DNA from: Scatosoma sp045613545
GTDB taxonomy: Bacteria > Bacillota > Clostridia > Christensenellales > Borkfalkiaceae
Reading direction: 5' to 3'
Assembly (NCBI GenBank): GCA_045613545.1
Contig: JAZLBD010000002.1
Span: 1-29,819 of the forward strand
DNA: 29,819 nt
Part shown: positions 24,704-29,819 of the stretch, in pieces
How positions within the stretch are numbered: position 1 is the stretch's first letter
How the letters are laid out: every line of letters begins with the position of its first letter
The notes under the pieces: model-generated
What the model saw: only the letters and a program-made list of their open reading frames with translations
The model's database searches: none
What the model was told of the DNA's origin: nothing
Made by a program: the position numbers and the translations under genes

Positions 24704-24733
24704 TAATTTGTGTAGTTGCATAGACGGTTATAC
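24704..24733 (-). promoter_or_regulatory. Possible sigma-G-like promoter of spoVT
   Basis: On the minus strand GTATA (24733-24729) and CAAATTA (24710-24704) are 18 bp apart, close to the forespore consensus GnATA / CATnnTA with one mismatch. No good sigma-A pair is seen here. Confidence 0.35.
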
Positions 24734-24802
24734 ATAAAAAATGGAATAAAAAGAAAAAAAGAGAAAAAGTGAAAAAATTTTTGAAAAGAGGGGAAAAATA
24801 AG

Positions 24803-24831
24803 TTGACAAACTGGGAACGTTGATATATAAT
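24803..24831 (+). promoter_or_regulatory. Perfect consensus promoter of tRNA-Leu
   Basis: TTGACA (24803-24808), 17 bp, TATAAT (24826-24831), with the tRNA starting 16 bases after the -10 box. Confidence 0.9.
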
Positions 24832-24846
24832 AAGGGACGTTACGAT

Positions 24847-24931
24847 GCGGTCGTGGCGGAACTGGCAGACGCGCAAGACTAAGGATCTTGTGGGTAACTC
24901 CATGCAGGTTCAATTCCTGTCGACCGCACCA
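24847..24931 (+). tRNA. tRNA-Leu, anticodon AAG
   Basis: The cloverleaf is complete. The acceptor GCGGTCG (24847-24853) pairs with CGACCGC (24921-24927), followed by A and an encoded CCA. The anticodon stem CAAGA/TCTTG holds loop CTAAGGA with anticodon AAG at 24881-24883. A long variable arm (TGG...CCA), typical of Leu, precedes the T arm with loop TTCAATT. A34 would normally be deaminated to inosine. Confidence 0.97.
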
Positions 24932-24940
24932 AATCAGTAT

Positions 24941-24987
24941 AATCCGAACCAAATACTTGTAACGAGTGAATGGTTCGGATTTACTTT
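24941..24987 (+). terminator. Terminator of tRNA-Leu
   Basis: AATCCGAACCA (24941-24951) pairs with TGGTTCGGATT (24971-24981) and a T-rich tract follows. Confidence 0.85.
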
Positions 24988-25004
24988 TTATTTCGCTAAA
25001 TAGA

Positions 25005-25033
25005 AAAAATGAACCCATTGTGGGTTCATTTTT
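25005..25033. terminator. Bidirectional terminator at the end of the ABC-3C operon
   Basis: ATGAACCCA (25009-25017) and TGGGTTCAT (25021-25029) with a 3-base loop, preceded by five A and followed by five T. It can end the minus-strand operon. Confidence 0.85.
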
Positions 25034-25049
25034 AATATGCAAATAAATT

Positions 25050-26828
25050 CTAAAACGTAAAACCAAACAATTTCCCTGATCCATCAGCATTATCGTTAAG
25101 CTCTAAAACAATTTCATTGTTTGTAATTCCAAACAAGTTACTTGTATCATCATTAGTTACGTCGTTTTCTATAATTGTTAGAATTATTTGTAAACCTTTT
25201 TCTTCAGCAAGTTTACGAGCTAAAGATAAATAAGCTGTGGCAATTCTAAAATCATCTCCATCAACACAACCATCGTGAAGAACAAATTTATAAAAAGATT
25301 TAGTCGAATAACTACTTAATATTGCTAAATCGACACAAGCACAAATCTCTTTTAAATAAGTATGTCCGTCTTTTTCATATGTGGAGTTTCCTTTATCATC
25401 ATAGGTATTGTACTGAAACTCAATGTTCCCCGTGGATAACCTTTTAATGTTTAACATGCCAGAACAACGAACAATGTCCTTAATGTATGTAGAGAAATAA
25501 TCTTTTATTTCTTTTGCTTTATCTGTAGCTGTGTCTATCAATTTCTCGATTTTAGATTTTAATTCTTCTAATGATAAATTCTTTTTTTGTTTTTCAATCT
25601 GATAATCCTTTATAGAGCGAATAGCAGAAAGTTGTTCTTCAATTTTATTTTTCTTTATATTTAGTTCTATAATCTTTTGTTGAACATCTTTGTATTTTTC
25701 AAAAGATTCTATTTCTCGAAGTTTTTTCAATAAAGTAACACGTCTATTATTAAGAGTTGATAAGTTTTCATTTACAGAGTTTAACAACGATTGTTTTTGT
25801 TGGAGCGATTCTTTTAATTTTTCAACTCTCTCACGTGATATTTTTTCGTTGAAGGTCAACAATTCATTGAAAGAACGTTTTAATTCATTTGGAAACAGTA
25901 TGCCCATTTCTTCATATAAAGAGTACACATCTTCATAGTTATATACAGCGTTAGAATCAATGGCTTCAATTACATCTTTAATTTTACTTTCAAGTTGATA
26001 TCTTTGAACGTTAAGATGCGCAATTTGTGTTTCAATATCTTCAATTAATTCTTTTGAAATATTTGCTTCTTCCAAATAAAAATCGAAGTTTTCTGCATTT
26101 TCTGCGAGGGTATCTATTTGTTTTTGTATAACCTCTTTTAGCCCGTTAATTTGGTCAATATCCTCAGGGTTTGCATCATATTGAGTTTGCAATTTGTTAA
26201 TTTCAATATCTATATTCTCTATATCTTGTTGCAAAGAATATATTTGTTCCAAGAGCTGACCATCGTAACCAAGTAATTCAAACAAGAAAGGTTTCCAATC
26301 ACTGTCTTTATTTTTAAAATATTTACTTAATTGAAAAGGGTTTTGATAGTCCGCTTGACCTCTTAAAAAATATGTAAGAGTACTTCTATATTTTACACTG
26401 TTAAGAACATCAAAATTTAATAATTTTTGCAGTTCTTTAGTCGCACTATATTTTCCGTCTAATGTGTAATCCAAGTAATCCCAATCAGATTCATTTATAA
26501 AGTTTTGTTTACCAATCGCATGAACTTTCAATGATGCTTTAGTACTATTTACAGCTCGTTTTATAGTTACATAACGTTTGTCATTTATTTTAATTTCTAA
26601 AAAGAATACATATTCCTTAAACTTAGGGTCTTTTAAAAAACTATTCGAAGGCAATTTCTTTAACAACATAAAGTCAATAATTTTAACTAATGTAGATTTG
26701 CCAAGGTTGTGACAATTAACATTAATATTGTCTGGGTTTTTTATTTTTCCTAAAATAATATTAACCCCTTCGTTAAATTCTATTTCTTTGAAATTTTCTT
26801 TATTTGAATATAATTTACTTAGTTTCAT
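25050..26828 (-). CDS. DUF2326-type SMC-like ABC ATPase of an ABC three-component system
   Basis: This 592-residue protein has an SMC/RecN-like plan. The N-terminal head has a P-loop variant CHNLGKSTL (about 39-47, lacking the usual Gly at its first position). A long Glu/Lys/Leu-rich coiled coil spans about 195-440. The C-terminal head has LKEICACVDLAIL followed by FVLHDGCVDGDD (about 515-526), where a DUF2326-type Walker B shows D-G in place of D-E. DUF2326 ATPases are the ABC part of ABC-3C conflict systems described from comparative genomics. The start overlaps the middle-component gene by 14 bases. The DNA is far more AT-rich than the housekeeping genes, indicating transfer. Confidence 0.8.
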   Translation of the reverse strand: MKLSKLYSNKENFKEIEFNEGVNIILGKIKNPDNINVNCHNLGKSTLVKIIDFMLLKKLPSNSFLKDPKFKEYVFFLEIKINDKRYVTIKRAVNSTKASLKVHAIGKQNFINESDWDYLDYTLDGKYSATKELQKLLNFDVLNSVKYRSTLTYFLRGQADYQNPFQLSKYFKNKDSDWKPFLFELLGYDGQLLEQIYSLQQDIENIDIEINKLQTQYDANPEDIDQINGLKEVIQKQIDTLAENAENFDFYLEEANISKELIEDIETQIAHLNVQRYQLESKIKDVIEAIDSNAVYNYEDVYSLYEEMGILFPNELKRSFNELLTFNEKISRERVEKLKESLQQKQSLLNSVNENLSTLNNRRVTLLKKLREIESFEKYKDVQQKIIELNIKKNKIEEQLSAIRSIKDYQIEKQKKNLSLEELKSKIEKLIDTATDKAKEIKDYFSTYIKDIVRCSGMLNIKRLSTGNIEFQYNTYDDKGNSTYEKDGHTYLKEICACVDLAILSSYSTKSFYKFVLHDGCVDGDDFRIATAYLSLARKLAEEKGLQIILTIIENDVTNDDTSNLFGITNNEIVLELNDNADGSGKLFGFTF

Positions 26829-27060
26829 TGATGAGCTCCAAAGAATCTAATTCTTCTACATAATTTATTTTTCCTAAAGTAAAAAGGAAATTTAATGAAA
26901 GTAAAAACAAATCGTTTGCTTCTTCGCCTAGAATATCTGTTTGACTTTTTAATGTTTCTTGATATGTAGCTTTCTTTTTCCTTTTCAAAAAAGCCAATAT
27001 GTTATAGCTGTTAAATATGATACAGTTCTTGGGGTCTGTTAATTTATTTGGTTTAATCAT
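26815..27060 (-). CDS. ABC-3C middle component (small adaptor)
   Basis: This 81-residue protein begins MIKPNKLTDPKNCIIFNSYN and ends LNFLFTLGKINYVEELDSLE. The 'I-K-P-x-K' opening and the 'LxFLFxLGKIxYxEExDxLEL' ending are the pattern I associate with ABC-3C middle components of the MC6 type. These small proteins resemble winged-helix condensin/kleisin-type linkers and are thought to bridge ATPase and effector. The start overlaps the stop of the upstream gene by 4 bases (ATGA) and the end overlaps the ATPase start by 14 bases, so translation of the three is coupled. Confidence 0.75.
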   Translation of the reverse strand: MIKPNKLTDPKNCIIFNSYNILAFLKRKKKATYQETLKSQTDILGEEANDLFLLSLNFLFTLGKINYVEELDSLELINETK

Positions 27061-27578
27061 TTTTTCTTACCAATATCGCAATTTACATACATATAATACG
27101 AAAATACTTGTAACCAATGTCCCTTTTCCGAATCAAAAGACTCATCTTTTAATTTTGCATAATTTAATAATGATGGCAACATGTTTTGTAGTTTTTCGCC
27201 GTTCGAAATTCTTGCGTAAATTTCTCCGCTGATTTCCTTTACAATCGCCGCATACTTTTTTTGATATTTAGAATTTGCAGGACTTTTCAAAAATTTGTCA
27301 ATCTTACCAAACTCATCATAACATTCTTTTATTATATTATCAAAAAAATCTTGCGTTATTTCATTAAGTTTATTTTTTTCTTCTATGTCAGGGCGTTCAA
27401 AATCATCTAATTCTGACGGATTATCAATCTCATTATATACAGCATCTATAATTTCAGCCATAATTTTCGGGCTAAAAATAAATTTTTTACCTAAGTCATC
27501 ATAACCAGAAAGATAATAATTAATGTCACGACCTGCTGTTTGATTACCTTCGCCTTTAATATTAAACTTTTGTGCCAT
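27057..27578 (-). CDS. ABC-3C adaptor/effector protein with N-terminal GRDIN motif
   Basis: This 173-residue protein opens with FNIKGEGNQTAGRDIN (residues 5-20), a short beta-strand motif that recurs at the start of many ABC-3C proteins. It is followed by an alpha-helical region (about 28-173) of the type found as ABC-3C C-terminal domains. No nuclease, protease or other catalytic motif is visible, so any toxic activity may reside elsewhere or be membrane-directed through the next gene. A ribosome binding site GGGAGAG lies about 9 bases before the ATG. It overlaps the upstream membrane-protein gene by 17 bases. Confidence 0.7.
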   Translation of the reverse strand: MAQKFNIKGEGNQTAGRDINYYLSGYDDLGKKFIFSPKIMAEIIDAVYNEIDNPSELDDFERPDIEEKNKLNEITQDFFDNIIKECYDEFGKIDKFLKSPANSKYQKKYAAIVKEISGEIYARISNGEKLQNMLPSLLNYAKLKDESFDSEKGHWLQVFSYYMYVNCDIGKKK

Positions 27579-27747
27579 TGTTTATATCTCTCCCGGCAAC
27601 AGCATTATTGTCGCCTTTAATTTTAACTGAACGATTAGCTGCTTTTTTATTGGATATTTTTAATTGGAATGTCTTGCCTAAATAACCAAGAACCAGACCT
27701 AAAACACCAATTGCTACATCAATTATCCAACGAATTTCTTCAGGCAT
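27562..27747 (-). CDS. Small membrane protein with the same GRDIN motif
   Basis: This 61-residue protein has a membrane helix at about 8-25 (IIDVAIGVLGLVLGYLG), a short basic linker, and then KIKGDNNAVAGRDIN (42-56) almost at its end. The motif matches the one opening the downstream protein, and the DNA coding for both copies is also similar (TCGCCTTTAAT on the plus strand). It is the first gene of the operon, with GGAG 9 bases before the ATG. A membrane anchor or pore-type effector that pairs with the adaptor through the shared motif is a reasonable inference. Homology by database search has not been checked. Confidence 0.7.
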   Translation of the reverse strand: MPEEIRWIIDVAIGVLGLVLGYLGKTFQLKISNKKAANRSVKIKGDNNAVAGRDINNGTKV

Positions 27748-27786
27748 AAGAATTTCTCCTTCGTATGTTAATGAACTAATAAATAT

Positions 27787-27815
27787 ATTATAGCAAAAAA
27801 AGTAGAAAAAATCAA
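27787..27815 (-). promoter_or_regulatory. Promoter of the ABC-3C operon
   Basis: On the minus strand TTGATT (27815-27810), a 17-bp spacer and TATAAT (27792-27787), 40 bp before the first gene. Confidence 0.75.
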
Positions 27816-27898
27816 GTTGTACCGTATAAGCAAAAACAATAAAATATAATCACCTGAATATTTTCGTTAATATAATTTCTTTCAAAAAGATGTCAGGC

Positions 27899-27914
27899 GT
27901 ACATGTTATTGTAC
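27899..27914. promoter_or_regulatory. Small inverted repeat upstream of the mobile-element promoter
   Basis: GTACA-6-TGTAC lies 9 bp before the -35 box at 27924. It could be an operator; it is too short to be certain. Confidence 0.3.
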
Positions 27915-27923
27915 AGTTGAGTA

Positions 27924-27952
27924 TTGACTTTTATATTTTTATATGATAAAAT
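27924..27952 (+). promoter_or_regulatory. Promoter of the structured mobile-element transcript
   Basis: TTGACT (27924-27929), 17 bp, TAAAAT (27947-27952). Confidence 0.7.
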
Positions 27953-27959
27953 AAAAACA

Positions 27960-28388
27960 TAAACACGAACATATGTTTAGAATATGCTTTGTGTGGGTAT
28001 ATATAATTAAGGGGTTCTGCCTCTTTGTGAAGTTTGCAAGCATCGGCAGGCTTTGTTTGGCGTACATTTTTACGCTTGTGGGAGATATTCTCCCGTTTAC
28101 CCGAAGTCGTTTTACATAAAGGGAAACAAAACGGCTTGTTTAGGGTTTTATTGTCGTACAATTTTTTACGACATGTGCCGTCCTTTAGCTTTTATTAAGT
28201 GAAAGGCTTGGAAAGACTGACCAACTTTTCAAGAAGGCGCGCCAACGTTCAAAAAACGTGGTTTGGCGATAGGTCTATTTTGTGGTACAAATTTTTAGGT
28301 GCTACGCTCAAAAATCAAATACTTCCGGATAAGAATCCGTGTAGAAGTGAACCCATACGTGGGTGAGATTTTTACACGGATTTTTTTA
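27960..28388 (+). ncRNA. Putative structured non-coding transcript of about 430 nt
   Basis: Between a good promoter and a strong terminator there is no ORF with a ribosome binding site, but a series of stems: CTGCC/GGCAG (28017-28049), GCGTA/TACGC (28060-28075), GGGAGA/TCTCCC (28080-28094), a 10-bp stem (28104-28113 with 28128-28137), GTCGTA/TACGAC (28153-28172), and CGCCAACGTT with AACG...TTGGCG (28240-28268). The density of hairpins suggests a functional RNA or a long leader. The class is not identified. Confidence 0.5.
28334..28388 (+). terminator. Terminator of the structured transcript
   Basis: AATCCGTGTA (28334-28343) pairs with TACACGGATT (28373-28382), enclosing a second hairpin ACCCA-tacg-TGGGT, and runs into seven T residues. 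Confidence 0.85.
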
Positions 28389-28400
28389 TTCCCTATCGGA

Positions 28401-28420
28401 AAGGAGATGTGCTTATGTAG
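28401..28420 (+). other. Start-stop mini-ORF (ATG TAG) with an ideal ribosome binding site
   Basis: AAGGAG (28401-28406) lies 8 bases before ATG (28415-28417), which is followed at once by TAG (28418-28420). It is either a decayed gene start or a ribosome-capturing start-stop element. Confidence 0.45.
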
Positions 28421-28440
28421 AAAAATTAAAACTTAATAAT

Positions 28441-28504
28441 GTGTACGTGGCATTTTGCCCTTACACTTTTTTAGGTCGGTGATAGTTTTATCAGCGACTT
28501 TTTT
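28441..28504 (+). terminator. Two tandem terminator-like hairpins
   Basis: GTGTA/TACAC (28441-28445 with 28462-28466) is followed by six T residues. Then GTCG-TGATA pairs with TATCA-CGAC (28475-28484 with 28489-28498), again followed by T residues. Confidence 0.65.
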
Positions 28505-28545
28505 GCACCTTTTTTCAGAATGACCGTGAACTTTTCATTTTTCGT

Positions 28546-28571
28546 GTCCTTGGATATATAGAAGGACTTTT
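28546..28571 (+). terminator. Third terminator-like hairpin
   Basis: GTCCTT (28546-28551) and AAGGAC (28562-28567) are followed by TTTTG. The left part, GTCCTTGGATA, recurs at 28601-28611. Confidence 0.45.
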
Positions 28572-28850
28572 GTTAAAAATGGAATGTTTCACAAAAAACT
28601 GTCCTTGGATAAGTGGAGGCTATTAAAAACATTGTAAAATTCCCGACCAAAAAGAAAATTTTTCCACCAATACCATATTGTAGGGGTTGCAAAACGCAGA
28701 AAAAGTCAGGGATATATAATGGAGTATTTTTACCGCCTACCAATTAGAGATATCAAACTTTTTCAAAGAAATTTTAAGAAATGCGCAAAAACACCCTGCC
28801 AAAATGACATCAAAATGTCCATTAATAGTGAAGGGTTAAAATACAAATTT
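28572..28850. other. AT-rich segment without a gene
   Basis: I see no ORF with a ribosome binding site. A TATAAT occurs at 28715-28720 but lacks a -35 box at proper spacing. It may still be the promoter for the leader peptide and relaxase if an activator helps. A small inverted repeat (GACAT/ATGTC) lies at 28806-28819. Confidence 0.4.
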
Positions 28851-28864
28851 AGGAGGAAATCAAA

Positions 28865-28897
28865 ATGACAAATTATCATCATCACCACCCGCCGTGA
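28865..28897 (+). CDS. Ten-residue His/Pro leader peptide
   Basis: The ORF encodes MTNYHHHHPP and is preceded by a perfect AGGAGG (28851-28856) at 8 bases. Its stop codon lies inside a hairpin (GCCGT 28891-28895 with ACGGC 28908-28912, inner GC-GAAA-GC). It precedes the oriT-like hairpins and the relaxase. Four consecutive His then two Pro codons would make ribosome progress sensitive to histidine supply or to Pro-Pro stalling. A role in controlling relaxase expression is inference. Confidence 0.5.
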   Translation: MTNYHHHHPP

Positions 28898-28937
28898 GCG
28901 AAAGCAAACGGCAAGCAAAACTTTATAGAAGGCTTGT

Positions 28938-28980
28938 AAAGTATAGCACACTATACTTTCCTTGAAAGTAGTGTGCTCTG
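28938..28980 (+). other. oriT: Candidate origin of transfer (oriT) of MobV type
   Basis: Two overlapping, mutually exclusive hairpins are present: AAAGTATAG/CTATACTTT (28938-28946 with 28951-28959), and AGCACACTA-CTTTC with GAAAG-TAGTGTGCT (28945-28960 with 28964-28977, two-base bulge). The element contains TAGTGTG (28969-28975), the sequence at which the pMV158 relaxase MobM nicks, in the same orientation relative to the relaxase gene. It ends 47 bp upstream of the relaxase. Confidence 0.7.
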
Positions 28981-29024
28981 CGAGGCTATTTTACGACCAA
29001 AAAAATTATAAGGAGGAAACCAAA

Positions 29025-29819
29025 ATATCGTATTTAGTATGCCATATGGAGAAGTATCACAAAACGGATATTTGCCCCATAGAAAATGAAAATGAGCGAG
29101 ACGAAAACTACGTCGGCTCAAACACTTGTATCGACAGTTCAAGAACGAAAAATAATTATCGGCTTGTGTTTAGGAACAGTTCTTACACCGACTTTATTAA
29201 CGAGCGTATAAAGGAATTAAACCTACCCAAAGCGCCGAGAAAAGATGCCGTGCTTATGGCTTCTTTCGTGCTTGGCTCGGATAGAGAATTTTTTAGCGGT
29301 TTAGACGAAGATGAGCAAAACGACTTCTTTCGTGACTGTACCAAATTCTTTGCCGAACGATACGGAAGAAGAAACATAATCTCTGCCGTTGTCCACAACG
29401 ACGAAACTACACCGCACCTACATCTAAACCTTATCCCCGTAAAAGACGGACGGCTCTGCGCCAAAGACTTACTTAATCGTAACGAGTTATCTAAATTGCA
29501 AACGGATTTTTACGAGCAAGTCGGAAAGCGTTGGGGTTTACAACGTGGAAAAGAAGGAAGCACGGCTTCCCACCTTTCTACTGCCGAGTTTAAGGCTAAA
29601 TGTAGCGTGGACGAAGCGTGGGATAAATCAACGGAGATTATCTCAACCGCAGGGAAACTTGCTCAAACGGAATTAGAAACGATTGAGAAAGCTGTTCAAA
29701 AAGCGGACGAGCATTTTACCGATACAATGAAAGAAATCTCAACGGCGAAAGCAGAACGAGATAAAATCATTGAAGAACGTAATGCCGAAGCCGATTATAC
29801 CCAAGCGTTAGAAGATGCC
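29025..29819 (+). CDS. MobV/Pre-family relaxase, N-terminal part (cut by window end)
   Basis: These are the first 265 codons of a Mob_Pre relaxase, which nicks oriT and leads the DNA strand during conjugal mobilization. Motifs present are SYLVCHMEKY at the N-terminus, SNTCIDSSRTKNNYRLV (the family's 'N-x-x-I-D-x-x-R-x-x-x-N-Y' block), and HNDETTPHLHLNLIPV (metal-binding HxDExxPHxH, about residues 125-140), followed by a coiled-coil stretch. AGGAGG (29011-29016) is ideally placed for a start at 29025, but that codon is ATA where relatives have ATG. The next in-frame ATG (29046) would remove the conserved first strand and has no ribosome binding site. No stop codon occurs before the window ends. 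Confidence 0.88.
   Translation, partial: MSYLVCHMEKYHKTDICPIENENERDENYVGSNTCIDSSRTKNNYRLVFRNSSYTDFINERIKELNLPKAPRKDAVLMASFVLGSDREFFSGLDEDEQNDFFRDCTKFFAERYGRRNIISAVVHNDETTPHLHLNLIPVKDGRLCAKDLLNRNELSKLQTDFYEQVGKRWGLQRGKEGSTASHLSTAEFKAKCSVDEAWDKSTEIISTAGKLAQTELETIEKAVQKADEHFTDTMKEISTAKAERDKIIEERNAEADYTQALEDA

Noticed and set aside
27931..28161. 76-codon minus-strand frame opposite the structured mobile-element transcript
   Set aside because: No ribosome binding site, low-complexity ends, and the region is better explained as hairpin-rich RNA with a promoter on the plus strand.

Overview
The window reads as chromosomal DNA of an uncultured Clostridia-like Firmicute of the gut type. Supporting signs are strong AGGAGG-type ribosome binding sites, near-consensus sigma-A promoters, a SpoVT-type sporulation regulator, a single-chain glycyl-tRNA synthetase, a direct glutaminyl-tRNA synthetase, and a MobV-type mobile element. 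No species can be named from the sequence alone. Bases 1-24.9 kb have moderate GC and ordinary housekeeping content. From about 25.0 kb the DNA becomes strikingly AT-rich and carries accessory genes.

Region by region. The window opens in the 3' part of a 5S rRNA gene with its terminator. Next comes a plus-strand operon (350-4703): a periplasmic-type binding lipoprotein, an ABC ATPase, and one long ORF in which a two-domain permease runs directly into a winged-helix/LicC-like cytidylyltransferase. A GNAT acetyltransferase and a DUF1835-like protein follow. The idea that a phosphonate or phosphocholine-like compound is imported and then CMP-activated is inference from family resemblance. Between 6.1 and 8.4 kb lie a secreted NlpC/P60 lipoprotein (minus strand), a small unknown gene and a YjjG-like HAD phosphatase. 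glyS (minus) and glnS (plus) are divergent at 8.4-11.8 kb. A polytopic membrane protein with two CvpA-like repeats follows, then obgE, a 493-residue unknown, yhbY and grpE.

Between grpE and the transketolase gene (tkt, minus) are two small modules. One is an XRE regulator with a translationally coupled 77-residue partner, preceded by a paired palindromic operator. The other is a strongly promoted, highly structured RNA (17.78-17.99 kb) ending in a terminator that sits directly before the ribosome binding site of a SLOG-type gene, which is the layout of an attenuated leader or riboswitch. A near-identical terminator stands at each end of this second module. dnaK-dnaJ follow (plus), then spoVT (minus), then tRNA-Leu(AAG).

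The accessory part begins just after the tRNA. A minus-strand operon of four overlapping genes (25.05-27.75 kb) encodes a DUF2326-type SMC-like ATPase, a small middle component, an adaptor/effector, and a tiny membrane protein. The last two share a GDNN...GRDIN motif. This fits an ABC three-component (ABC-3C) conflict system with a membrane-anchored partner. Divergent from it is a roughly 1.2-kb stretch without a long ORF. It holds a promoter, a chain of hairpins, several terminators, a start-stop mini-ORF, a His-rich leader peptide and a sequence closely resembling a MobV origin of transfer. It leads into a MobV/Pre relaxase gene that runs off the window and has ATA where ATG is expected. The tRNA-adjacent AT-rich DNA plus relaxase suggests an integrated mobilizable element carrying a defence cargo; its far end is not in view.
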